DNA of 12,261 bases from an uncultured Eubacteriales bacterium. GTDB lineage: Bacteria > Bacillota > Clostridia > Oscillospirales > Acutalibacteraceae. This document shows, piece by piece, positions 1-7,254 of the stretch. Position numbers and translations under genes: made by a program. How positions within the stretch are numbered: position 1 is the first letter of the stretch; each line of letters opens with the position of its first letter. The stretch spans positions 1 to 12,261 of the forward strand of contig CAKUYF010000019.1 in assembly GCA_934702115.1 (NCBI GenBank), in the 5' to 3' direction. A model generated the notes under the pieces. The model was not told where the DNA came from. It saw only the letters and a list, made by a program, of their open reading frames with translations, and made no database searches.

Positions 1-1074
1 ATCTCTCATAGCTTTTTTAAAGTCATAGCCTGAATGCAAAAAGCTGTTTGTAGAATCAAGTTTATAATATTTTGAAAAATCCTTGTGAATAATAGCAGGT
101 TTTAAAAATCCATATACAAGTTGAATACTTCCTGTGGCACGTACCTCTTTAAAAACCGAGTCGTTAGAATTTTCTGGATCTAAGCTTATAATTACATAAT
201 CAGAATTTTGAATTTCGTTATACATCTCTTTGTAAGAAAGATAATGCTTAAAAATAAAGTTTTCTTTTAATTCCTCGGGTATGCTATTCGGTCCGAATAA
301 ATTAGAACGTCCTGTTACTACTATATCGAAATCTAATTTTTCTCTTTTTAATTCTAAAGCTGTTTCAACCAAATGATTATAATCTCTACCTTGAGTAGAA
401 GTTATAAATAATCTGGTTTTATTATTTTTCGGTTTTTCAGGTATGTTCCCAAAGAAATGAGGGTTTACGTACACTCCACGTCCTATATCTGCCAAAGTAA
501 GAACTTGTCCGCTTTCTATTTTATTTGAAGCACCCATACTTTCAACAAGATTTATATCGTGAGCTATTAGAATTGAATTAGGATTGGAAAACAGACCTAA
601 TTTTTCAAGCAATTCTTTTTTATTAGGGTCTGTAGAATGAAGCAACACAGAGCTATAATCGCTAAATTTTTTTGAAATTTTATTAGAAGTTAAATTGATT
701 TGTTCTAAATCATCGAACGTGAAAATTCTAAGCTTGTCCTTAGGTTCAAAAAGATCAAGCGAATCTTCATTTCCCTTAATCATAAGTACATCCAAATTGT
801 ATCCTAAGTCTGAAAAATATTTTGCATATCCCGGTATACACTCATGATGATATGGATTGGGTTCAAAAATCAAAACTGAATTAGGTTTGGTTTCGCTGGT
901 TAAAAATTTTTTTAGAGATTTATACGAAGTATAATTTTTATAAGCAGTATTCACATTTTCTTTGCAGTAAGATACCGCTTTGGTTATATAACCTCTTGAA
1001 AGATATCCTGCAACGCAGGTTACTAAAATAGAAACTGCAATTATTCCGAGTTTTTGCTTATTTTGCTTAGTCAT
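1..1074 (-). CDS. Membrane-anchored GT-B glycosyltransferase-like protein, C-terminus cut by window edge
   Basis: An open frame runs from an ATG at 1074 to base 1 without a stop (358 codons visible). An AAAGGA ribosome-binding site lies about 8 nt before the ATG, and only 19 nt separate it from the murD stop, so it is probably co-transcribed with murD. Residues about 9-27 form one hydrophobic segment preceded by Lys/Gln-rich residues, which looks like an N-terminal membrane anchor. Two Rossmann-like halves follow. The second has an LFITSTQGRDYNH strand-loop (about residue 225) and a segment with the pattern of the donor-binding region of GT-B glycosyltransferases (DPENSNDSVFKEV, then ATGSIQLVYGFLKPAI). 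The glycosyltransferase call rests on this fold-like pattern only. The substrate is unknown, though the murD linkage suggests the cell wall or surface polysaccharide. Confidence 0.6.
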   Translation of the reverse strand, partial: MTKQNKQKLGIIAVSILVTCVAGYLSRGYITKAVSYCKENVNTAYKNYTSYKSLKKFLTSETKPNSVLIFEPNPYHHECIPGYAKYFSDLGYNLDVLMIKGNEDSLDLFEPKDKLRIFTFDDLEQINLTSNKISKKFSDYSSVLLHSTDPNKKELLEKLGLFSNPNSILIAHDINLVESMGASNKIESGQVLTLADIGRGVYVNPHFFGNIPEKPKNNKTRLFITSTQGRDYNHLVETALELKREKLDFDIVVTGRSNLFGPNSIPEELKENFIFKHYLSYKEMYNEIQNSDYVIISLDPENSNDSVFKEVRATGSIQLVYGFLKPAIIHKDFSKYYKLDSTNSFLHSGYDFKKAMRD

Positions 1075-1093
1075 TTAATTCATCCTTTATTTT

Positions 1094-2443
1094 TTATCTT
1101 AAATTCATTACTAAATTTTTAAAATCTTTACCTCTTTCTTCAAAATTTTCATAAAGTCCGAAGCTTGCACATGCGGGAGAAAGAACTACAATATCTCCGG
1201 GTTGAGAGTGGTTTTTAGCTTGAATTACTGCCTCATTCATATTATCAGCAAAAACTATTTTTGTAAGCTTAGAGTCATATTCTTTTAAGTTTAATATTTC
1301 TTTATAAATTTTGGATGCAGAATCTCCCATTAAAACTAAGGTAGAAACTTTTTTTATTATTTCTTTTGCTAAACTGTCAAAGGGGACTTTTTTATCGTAT
1401 CCTCCTGCGATTAAAATTACTTTTTTATTGAATAGAGAAAGAGTACCGTTAATTGTACGGGTAGGAGTAGACGCTATAGAATCGTTATAATAAGAAACAC
1501 CGTTGAGTTCTCTTACAAATTCTATTCTATGTTCAACTCCTGAAAATTTATTTGCTACGGTTTTAATGTTTTCCGAGTCAACCAGATCAAATATGCAGGC
1601 TATGGCGGCTAAATAGTTTTCTATATTATGATTACCGGGAAGCTTTATGTTGCTTTTATTTATTATAAATTTATCTTTTCCATTAAAAGAGTAAATGATA
1701 TCGCCTTTTTCGTTTATCCAAACACCCGAGTCAAGTTGGCTGATACGGCTAAAGAATATACATTTACCTCTAACATTTCCACTCATTTTTTTAGTTTCAG
1801 GATTATCAAAATTTAATACTGCACATGAAAAAGGAAGTTGATGATAAATTATTTGTTTTTTTGATTCGATATATTCATCTATACTTGAATGAAAATCTAA
1901 ATGATTAGGCGATATGTTAGTTATCACTGCTCTTTCCGGACTTTTCCTCATTGACATAAGCTGAAAACTGGAAAGCTCCACTACTGCTATATCATTACTT
2001 TTTATTTCGTTTATTTTAGGGAGCAAAGGATTACCTATATTTCCTCCTAAATGAACTTTTTTACCTGTCTGGTCTAAAATTTTGGCAATTATAGTAGTAG
2101 TGGTAGTTTTTCCATCGCTTCCTGTTATTCCTATAATAGGGCAGGGGCAAAGCTCGAAAAATATTTCCATTTCAGAAGTAACGATAGTACCTCGTTGTCT
2201 CATTTTATTTATGTTTTCCGATAAAAAGCTTATACCGGGAGTTCTTATTATAATATCATAAGTTTCATTCCAAACTGTTTCATCGCCAGCACGTAAAACT
2301 ATATTACTATTCGATTTTAAATTACTTATAAGGGAGGGAGGTAATTTTGACTCTGATCTTCTATCATAAGCGGTAACAATTATTCCTTCTTTTGTAAGCA
2401 TATTTAAAAAAGGCAAATTACTTTTTCCCAGTCCACAAACCAT
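1094..2443 (-). CDS. murD: UDP-N-acetylmuramoylalanine--D-glutamate ligase (MurD)
   Basis: Cytoplasmic ATP-dependent ligase that adds D-Glu to UDP-MurNAc-L-Ala in peptidoglycan precursor synthesis. Numbered from the ATG at 2443: GLGKSN of the first nucleotide-binding-like domain at 4-9, the ATP P-loop GITGSDGKTTT at 105-115, the catalytic-region VVELSSFQL with E156, ISPNHLDFH at 177-185, and the probable carbamylated lysine K196 in SKKQIIY. The C-terminal domain carries NDSIASTPTRT. The length (449 aa) is normal, but this ATG falls inside the first beta strand and has no SD. The frame stays open upstream for 16 more codons reading TNLTEKFIEKIRNKNI, which supplies the missing start of that strand. 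An AGGAGG at 2500-2505 sits 8 nt before an in-frame ACG at 2489-2491. The true start is therefore probably upstream and non-canonical (CDS to 2491, 465 aa). The usual dcw neighbours mraY, ftsW and murG are not beside it. Confidence 0.95.
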   Translation of the reverse strand: MVCGLGKSNLPFLNMLTKEGIIVTAYDRRSESKLPPSLISNLKSNSNIVLRAGDETVWNETYDIIIRTPGISFLSENINKMRQRGTIVTSEMEIFFELCPCPIIGITGSDGKTTTTTIIAKILDQTGKKVHLGGNIGNPLLPKINEIKSNDIAVVELSSFQLMSMRKSPERAVITNISPNHLDFHSSIDEYIESKKQIIYHQLPFSCAVLNFDNPETKKMSGNVRGKCIFFSRISQLDSGVWINEKGDIIYSFNGKDKFIINKSNIKLPGNHNIENYLAAIACIFDLVDSENIKTVANKFSGVEHRIEFVRELNGVSYYNDSIASTPTRTINGTLSLFNKKVILIAGGYDKKVPFDSLAKEIIKKVSTLVLMGDSASKIYKEILNLKEYDSKLTKIVFADNMNEAVIQAKNHSQPGDIVVLSPACASFGLYENFEERGKDFKNLVMNLR

Positions 2444-2488
2444 AATATTTTTGTTTCTTATTTTCTCTATGAATTTTTCAGTTAAATT

Positions 2489-2505
2489 CGTAGTTAATTC
2501 CTCCT
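2489..2505 (-). promoter_or_regulatory. Strong SD facing an in-frame ACG (candidate murD start)
   Basis: AGGAGG (2505 to 2500) is followed after 8 nt by ACG (2491 to 2489), which is in frame with murD. The spacing equals the SD-to-TTG spacing of miaB in this window. No ATG, GTG or TTG occurs in the murD frame between this SD and the ATG at 2443, 56 nt away. Confidence 0.5.
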
Positions 2506-2678
2506 ATAAAATTAAATTACTGGTGTTAGAAGCGTTGAGAAATTTAACAGTCATCCCATCATTATTCTCATTGCTTTAGCCAAAAGCTGTTTTGTAATAT
2601 TTTTTCAAGAGATTTAAATTTTAATTTCATGAAATAACTTCTAAGATTTAATACGCTTCCGATAAAATTTTACATGTT

Positions 2679-2720
2679 AATAAAAAATATGTCCACCATA
2701 CAAATTTAAATTTGGCGGAC
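2679..2720 (-). terminator. Rho-independent terminator after the amidase-like/SH3 gene
   Basis: On the minus strand GTCCGCC (2720-2714) pairs with GGTGGAC (2697-2691): seven pairs including one G-U. It is followed at once by ATATTTTTTATT. It lies 22 nt past the stop of the SH3 gene and would isolate murD from the deacetylase/SH3 pair. The plus strand also has a short T run after the stem, but no plus-strand gene ends here. Confidence 0.75.
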
Positions 2721-2742
2721 AACTATTTTTAAAATTTAATTT

Positions 2743-3480
2743 TCAGTATTCTATAAATTTAGTTTGAATATAACCTAAGTCATCATTTTGACCAACTATG
2801 TACCAATCTTCCCATTGACCTAATACGTTGACTTTACTGTTAGCTTCAACACTTCCGACGACTTCTGAGTTTAAATTAGGTCGTTTTCTTAAACTTTCGT
2901 CTTTTAGAGCTATTCCTTCTACCGAGTTAGAACAAATAACAAAGGGCAGAGCGAAATATTCATCTAGCGACATAATTATTTTTTGTGAAATTTCTTCTAT
3001 GTTATCTCTTATCCATTCAATATCTATATCGGACAAAGGATTCCCCAAATTTATTTTAACTGAAGGAATAGAGTTTAAATTTGAGTTGCTATATAATGCA
3101 TTAGGTAAAGCTTTCACAAGGGACGGTTCATAATGAAGCTCTTTTATATTTTCTAAAATAATTGTAGAAAGTCTTTTGGACTCCGGATTTCCTTCGTTAA
3201 AAAATATTGTTACTCCTTGAGCTTCATTAGATTCATTCAAAGAATGCATTTCAAAATTAATTTCTGCGAAATCGTTTTCAATATCTTGATTCCGTGCTGA
3301 TGGAGGCATTTTCATTTTTTCTCTGCTATCTTTATCACTTTTTACTACATAACTTATTCCGTTAGAGTTAATACAAGAGGCGATTTCTTTTAAAATAAGA
3401 TCCAAATAATATTTTTCACTTCCGCCGTCAGAAAAGTTTTGGTCATTGTAAACTGTAGACTTCAAATAAACTTTAGGCAT
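2743..3480 (-). CDS. N-acetylmuramoyl-L-alanine amidase-like protein with C-terminal SH3 domain, probably catalytically degenerate
   Basis: Residues 1-175 follow the order of the Amidase_3 fold: start MPKVYL, GGSEKYYLDLIL with E22 where the second zinc ligand is expected, FEMHSLNESNEAQG with H79 at the usual S/xHxN position, and PSVKINLG at the place of the usual VELGF catalytic-Glu motif. Here that Glu is Asn (N144), and the GHGG zinc-ligand motif near the N-terminus is replaced by STVYND. From memory, a clostridial amidase-like family with an MPK-I-YL start also lacks GHGG but keeps the Glu. Residues about 188-245 form a bacterial SH3 domain (ESLRKRPNLNSEVVGSV, WEDWYIVG, LGYIQTKFI). There is no signal peptide and no in-frame room for one, because a TAG lies upstream. 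SD GGAG is 13 nt from the ATG. The gene starts 47 nt after the deacetylase stop and is likely in its operon. The role is probably wall binding or a non-hydrolytic one. Confidence 0.75.
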   Translation of the reverse strand: MPKVYLKSTVYNDQNFSDGGSEKYYLDLILKEIASCINSNGISYVVKSDKDSREKMKMPPSARNQDIENDFAEINFEMHSLNESNEAQGVTIFFNEGNPESKRLSTIILENIKELHYEPSLVKALPNALYSNSNLNSIPSVKINLGNPLSDIDIEWIRDNIEEISQKIIMSLDEYFALPFVICSNSVEGIALKDESLRKRPNLNSEVVGSVEANSKVNVLGQWEDWYIVGQNDDLGYIQTKFIEY

Positions 3481-3527
3481 AATAATTGTTGCACTCCCTT
3501 TTAAGCTTAAATTCTATTAAATTAATT

Positions 3528-4265
3528 TTATTTATCAAATGAACTGAAAAATTTCTGGGATGATATTCCCGGTGGTCTTATAAATCTATTTAGCCCAAAT
3601 AGGCATTTAGGGTCTTTAGTTATATTATTCACTTTACTTTCACAAAGGAAAGTGGCTTTAAACCCTAGGGATTTTACTATTTCTTCACTGCATTCGCTGC
3701 GAGCTCCAAATGGGTAAAAAAGTGCGGTGGGTTCAGTACCGGTGTTTTCTTTTATTAGCTCTTGAGCTTTTTTTAGATCTTCAGTTAATCTATCCTTGTA
3801 CTGATTTACAGATTCATCATTTCTTTTAGTGCAACCTATACGTGGCTTTTTGCTTGAGTGCATATTATAAGTGTGATTTTGAATTTCAACCATTCCGCTA
3901 TTTACCATCTCGGAGATGTGTTTCCAGTTTGCGTGGGCATAGGCGGGGTTTTCATCAGTTACTTTACTGTACTTTTCCGATTCAAAGCATATAGGAGAAA
4001 AAACAAATTTTGCATTATATTTTTTAGCAAGCGGAAATGCATAGAGATAATTATTGTATGCTCCGTCGTCAAAAGTAAGGAGTATAGGTTTAGGAGGTAA
4101 ATCCTTTTTCCCCTCCGTATAATCTACTAAGTCTTTTACTAAGATAGTGGTATAGCCGTTATTATTTATATACTGGAGGTCCTCTTCAAAAGTTTTTTCA
4201 GACACTATAAATTTATTTTTTGTTCCTGAGTTTTTAAGTACTAAATGATACATTAATATAGGCAA
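3528..4265 (-). CDS. Polysaccharide deacetylase (NodB domain), probably membrane-anchored
   Basis: NodB-fold metal-dependent deacetylase of polysaccharide or peptidoglycan N-acetyl sugars. Visible motifs, numbered from the TTG at 4265: PILMYH at 2-7; LTFDDG at 63-68, with D66 as catalytic base and D67 as metal ligand; NHTYNMH at 130-136, with H131 and H136 as metal ligands; and FYPFGARSE as the third motif. The TTG has no SD and starts right at the first strand. The same frame runs upstream unbroken to a TGA at 4425-4427 and encodes a Lys-rich stretch, then a hydrophobic segment (LLVFLLCCIFSV and on through CWALF), then a Ser/Asn/Lys linker. This is a typical signal anchor, so the real protein should be about 296 aa and act outside the membrane. 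No ATG, GTG or TTG precedes the anchor in frame. The SH3 gene downstream suggests a joint wall-remodelling role. Confidence 0.9.
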   Translation of the reverse strand: MPILMYHLVLKNSGTKNKFIVSEKTFEEDLQYINNNGYTTILVKDLVDYTEGKKDLPPKPILLTFDDGAYNNYLYAFPLAKKYNAKFVFSPICFESEKYSKVTDENPAYAHANWKHISEMVNSGMVEIQNHTYNMHSSKKPRIGCTKRNDESVNQYKDRLTEDLKKAQELIKENTGTEPTALFYPFGARSECSEEIVKSLGFKATFLCESKVNNITKDPKCLFGLNRFIRPPGISSQKFFSSFDK

Positions 4266-4428
4266 TTTAATGCCGTTTTCCGAAGTATTAGGCTTAGAGC
4301 TTTCTCCTTGAGAGAATAAAGCCCAACAGGATATGGAAATAACTGAAAATATGCAGCATAAAAGGAAAACCAGTAATTTTTGTCCTTTATTTTTTTTAAG
4401 GTATAATTTAATATAAATATTTATTCAT
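4266..4428 (-). other. In-frame signal-anchor extension of the deacetylase with no canonical start
   Basis: Codons 4418 to 4266 continue the deacetylase frame and encode a basic N-terminus and a hydrophobic helix. Candidate starts are an ATT at 4418-4416, 10 nt after an AGGG, or the ATG at 4428-4426, which sits 6 nt after TATAGG. That ATG is in another frame and hits TAA after six codons. Skipping one nucleotide around 4419-4421 would join it to the anchor frame. Confidence 0.6.
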
Positions 4429-4462
4429 CCCTAACCTATATTACTTAAATATATTACTCTAA

Positions 4463-4479
4463 ATATATATATATATATA
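4463..4479. repeat. AT dinucleotide tract
   Basis: Uninterrupted alternating AT over 17 nt in the divergent intergenic region between the deacetylase and ylxM. It is flanked by two copies of ATTACTTAAA (4440-4449 and 4493-4502). It may be slippage-prone DNA or part of the minus-strand promoter. I could not assign a clear -35/-10 pair to the minus strand. Confidence 0.7.
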
Positions 4480-4507
4480 CAGTAAATAAGTTATTACTTA
4501 AAAATAC

Positions 4508-4536
4508 TTGACATTTTTTAATTAAACATATAAACT
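4508..4536 (+). promoter_or_regulatory. Sigma-A type promoter for the ylxM-ffh-rpsP-rimM-trmD operon
   Basis: TTGACA (4508-4513), a 17-nt spacer, and TAAACT (4531-4536) as the -10. TATAAA at 4529 gives a 15-nt alternative. Transcription should start near 4543, leaving a leader of about 110 nt. The leader begins with a small hairpin, GTAAAG (4549-4554) with CTTTAC (4562-4567). Confidence 0.6.
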
Positions 4537-4653
4537 TGAAAATAAGGTGTAAAGAGATTAACTTTACAGTCCTTAATTTTATTTAAATCCGTTTTGACTT
4601 TTTCAAAGCTGGACGCAGCGTAAAACTTTATGATATGAAAAGTTGTTGACAAT

Positions 4654-5016
4654 ATGAACAGAGATGCAAAAATGACTTTGCTTTTGGATCTTTATGGAAA
4701 GCTTCTTTCGAGGTCTCAGTTTGATAGTATGGATTTATACTATAATAAAGATTTTTCTTTATCTGAAATAGCCTCTCATATGAACAAGTCTCGCCAAGGG
4801 GTAAGAGACTCCATAAAGCGAGGAGAATTAATACTGGAAAATGCTGAATCTTCTTTAGAACTGATTAGAAAATTTAGTACTTTAAGAAATTACTTAAATC
4901 TAATAAAAGAATTAGCAGTTAAAGCAAAAAGCGAAAGTGATTTATCTTCAGGTTCTTCCAACATAAATATTTATATTGATCGTATCATAGAAATAATCAA
5001 TAAGTTTAATTTTTAA
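4654..5016 (+). CDS. ylxM: YlxM family helix-turn-helix protein, SRP-associated
   Basis: Small sigma-70 region-4-like helix-turn-helix protein that is almost always encoded just before ffh in Firmicutes. In some species it has been reported to modulate signal recognition particle activity. The start resembles family members (MTLLLDLYGKLLSRSQ), followed by the helix-turn-helix LYYNKDFSLSEIASHMNKS and RQGVRDSIKRGE at about residues 28-58, and then a helical tail. Its 120 aa is slightly longer than usual. ATG 4654 is the only in-frame start after a TGA, and it has no convincing SD, which may keep expression low relative to ffh. ffh begins 32 nt downstream. Confidence 0.9.
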   Translation: MNRDAKMTLLLDLYGKLLSRSQFDSMDLYYNKDFSLSEIASHMNKSRQGVRDSIKRGELILENAESSLELIRKFSTLRNYLNLIKELAVKAKSESDLSSGSSNINIYIDRIIEIINKFNF

Positions 5017-5048
5017 TCAGTCAAAGGTATAGAAAGCTAGGTGATATT

Positions 5049-6383
5049 TTGGTATTTGAGAGTCTTTCAGAAAAGATTTCTGCTGCGTTTAAAAAACTCA
5101 AATCTAAGGGAAAGCTTTCCGAGAAGGACGTAAAAGCTTCTATGAGAGAAGTGAGACTTGCGCTTTTGGAAGCTGATGTTAATTATAAGGTGGCTAAAGA
5201 TTTTACTGATAAAGTCATAGGACGTGCAATTGGCGAGCAAGTAATGGAAAGCCTCACACCGGCACAAATGGTCATAAAAATAGTGAATGAAGAACTTACT
5301 GCTCTTATGGGAGAAGAAAGAAATAAGCTGAATTTTTCTTCTAAACCTCCCACAATTCTCATGCTATGTGGACTTCAAGGATCCGGAAAAACCACTCATG
5401 CCGCTAAATTAGCTTTAATGCTAAAAAAACAAGGTAGAAGACCTTTACTGGTTGCCTGCGATGTATATCGTCCTGCGGCAATAAAACAGCTACAAGTTTT
5501 AGGAAATCAAATAGGAGTTCATGTATTTGAAAGAGGGACTCAATCTCCACTTGAAATAGCTAAAGAAGCAGTAAGCTATTCAAAAGACTACGGGCATGAC
5601 GTCATAATAATAGATACAGCAGGTAGGCTTCATATAGATGAAGTATTGATGAAGGAGTTAAAAGATCTTAAAGATTTAATAAGTCCTCAAGAGATATTAT
5701 TGGTCGCCGACGCTATGACAGGACAAGACGCCGTAAACATCGCTAAGTCTTTCAATGATCTGCTTGACATCACAGGGGTAATACTTACAAAGCTTGATGG
5801 AGATACCCGTGGAGGAGCGGCTCTTTCTATAAGATCTATCACCGGTAAGCCTATAAAGTTCATTGGAGATGGTGAAAAGCTTGAAAATTTAGAAGATTTT
5901 CATCCTGATAGAATGGCATCCAGAATATTGGGAATGGGCGATGTGCTTACTTTAATCGAAGATGCTACAGCAACCTTTGATAAAAATCAAGCAGAAAAAA
6001 TGGCAAGAAAGCTTCAAAAAAACTCTTTTGACTTGGATGATTTAAAAGATCAGCTTATTCAAATAAAAAAGATGGGGCCTCTTAAATCTATTCTTGAAAA
6101 GCTTCCGGGTGTAGGTAAACAATTAAAAGATATAGATGTAGATGATAGAATAATGGATAGAACCTTCTCTATTATTTTATCTATGACTTTAGAAGAAAGA
6201 AGAAAACCCAATATAATTAATCCTTCCAGAAAAAAACGCATCGCAGCAGGAAGTGGTGTAAAGGTAGAGGACGTCAATAAGCTGCTTAAACAATTTGAAC
6301 AAATGCAAAAAGTTATGAAAAAGTTTGGTGGAAAGTTTCGCAAAGGAATTCCTAAGTTTGGTTTTCCAAAATTTTTTGGATAA
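5049..6383 (+). CDS. ffh: Signal recognition particle protein Ffh
   Basis: SRP54 GTPase that binds signal sequences of nascent membrane and secreted proteins and delivers ribosomes to FtsY. The N domain starts with the classic VFESLSEKI. The GTPase motifs are GLQGSGKTT at 108-116, DVYRPAA at 138-144, DTAGR at 189-193 and TKLDGD at 247-252. The M domain follows from about residue 300, with SRKKRIAAGSG, the RNA-binding helix-turn-helix region and a Met/Lys-rich end. At 444 aa it is full length. The TTG start is chosen because AGGTG lies 5 nt upstream and the family begins M-A/V-FESL. It is the second gene of the operon after ylxM. The SRP RNA gene and ftsY are not in the window. Confidence 0.98.
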   Translation: MVFESLSEKISAAFKKLKSKGKLSEKDVKASMREVRLALLEADVNYKVAKDFTDKVIGRAIGEQVMESLTPAQMVIKIVNEELTALMGEERNKLNFSSKPPTILMLCGLQGSGKTTHAAKLALMLKKQGRRPLLVACDVYRPAAIKQLQVLGNQIGVHVFERGTQSPLEIAKEAVSYSKDYGHDVIIIDTAGRLHIDEVLMKELKDLKDLISPQEILLVADAMTGQDAVNIAKSFNDLLDITGVILTKLDGDTRGGAALSIRSITGKPIKFIGDGEKLENLEDFHPDRMASRILGMGDVLTLIEDATATFDKNQAEKMARKLQKNSFDLDDLKDQLIQIKKMGPLKSILEKLPGVGKQLKDIDVDDRIMDRTFSIILSMTLEERRKPNIINPSRKKRIAAGSGVKVEDVNKLLKQFEQMQKVMKKFGGKFRKGIPKFGFPKFFG

Positions 6384-6419
6384 TTTAATTTTAAATATTA
6401 AATATGGAGGAATATTATT

Positions 6420-6668
6420 ATGGCAGTAAAAATAAGACTTCGCAGAATGGGAGCACACAAAAAACCTTTTTACAGAATAGTTGTAGCAGATTCTCGTTTT
6501 CCACGTGACGGAAGATGTATTGAAGAAATAGGGTACTACAATCCAATGGTCGAGCCAGTAGAAGTTAAGCTAGATATGGAAAAAGTAAGCAAATGGATAA
6601 AAAATGGTGCACAACCGACTGATAGAGTAAGAAGTATAATAAATAGCTTTAAATCTAATGAAAAATAA
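6420..6668 (+). CDS. rpsP: 30S ribosomal protein S16 (bS16)
   Basis: Small-subunit assembly protein. The sequence opens with the family signature MAVKIRLRRMGAHKKPFYR and continues with VVADSRFPRDGR, EEIGYYNP and the conserved V-KW-KNGAQPTDRV ending, 82 aa in all, the normal length. GGAGG lies 9 nt before the ATG. It begins 36 nt after ffh and is presumably co-transcribed. The gap to rimM is 70 nt of AT-rich sequence with no gene. The KH-domain RNA-binding gene (khpA/ylqC), commonly found here in Firmicutes, is missing. Confidence 0.98.
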   Translation: MAVKIRLRRMGAHKKPFYRIVVADSRFPRDGRCIEEIGYYNPMVEPVEVKLDMEKVSKWIKNGAQPTDRVRSIINSFKSNEK

Positions 6669-6738
6669 AATATTTATAATTTTTTGTTGTTAAAGTTAAT
6701 TTTTGTATATGGAATTAGTTTAAATTTTAGGAGGCGTT

Positions 6739-7254
6739 ATGCCAAAAAATGAAATTCTTTTAGTAGGAAAAATAGTGGGTACGCGTGGACTCAGTGGAGA
6801 ACTTAAAGTTGAATATTTTACAGATACACCGGAAGATTTCTTTTCTATAAAAAGAATATTTTCAGATCCTAATACGCTTCCTCTTAAAATTATTAGTTTA
6901 AGGATCTATAAGTCTCACATTCTTATGAAACTAAGCTCAGTGGATAATAAAGAGTCCGCAGAAATGTGGAGAGGCAAGAGCTTGTATGCCTACAGAGACG
7001 ATATTAACTTAAAAGAAAATAGATATTTTATTGAAGACTTAAAAAGTTGTAAAGTTATAGATTTCAAAAATAAAAAAGAGTATGGCTTCCTTATAGATAT
7101 AATAAATACCGGTGCAAACGATATTTACATTATTAAAAGCTCACAAGGTAAAGAATATCTGGTTCCCATAATAGAAGGGACTGTTAAAGATATAGATCTT
7201 GAAAACGATGAAATATATATAAATCCTTTAAGAGGAATTTTTGATGATAATTGA
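6739..7254 (+). CDS. rimM: Ribosome maturation factor RimM
   Basis: 16S rRNA-processing and 30S-maturation factor that binds ribosomal protein S19. The N-terminal RimM domain has the signature LVGKIVGTRGLSGELKVEY at about 7-25. The C-terminal PRC-barrel begins around residue 95 (NRYFIEDLKSCKV) and includes the YLVPIIEGTVKDID strand motif that the family shows as lvP...v..id. At 171 aa it is normal length. AGGAGG lies only 4 nt before the ATG, a short but usable spacing. The gene overlaps trmD by 11 nt, consistent with translational coupling. Confidence 0.95.
   Translation: MPKNEILLVGKIVGTRGLSGELKVEYFTDTPEDFFSIKRIFSDPNTLPLKIISLRIYKSHILMKLSSVDNKESAEMWRGKSLYAYRDDINLKENRYFIEDLKSCKVIDFKNKKEYGFLIDIINTGANDIYIIKSSQGKEYLVPIIEGTVKDIDLENDEIYINPLRGIFDDN

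Noticed and set aside
1628..1816. Plus-strand and minus-strand open frames lying inside the real genes (for example within murD, ffh and the response regulator)
   Set aside because: They lack ribosome-binding sites, show no recognisable family and are fully covered by conserved genes on the other strand or frame.
2504..2554. A 16-codon minus-strand ORF (MTVKFLNASNTSNLIL) whose TAG overlaps the murD SD
   Set aside because: It could be a coupled leader peptide or an HPr-like remnant, but it has no properly spaced SD and is too short to separate from chance in AT-rich DNA.
4594..4651. TTGACT at 4594 and TTGACA at 4646 near the ylxM start, considered as extra promoters
   Set aside because: TTGACT has no -10 at usable spacing, and TTGACA overlaps the ylxM start, so it could only drive an internal transcript, for which there is no -10 support.
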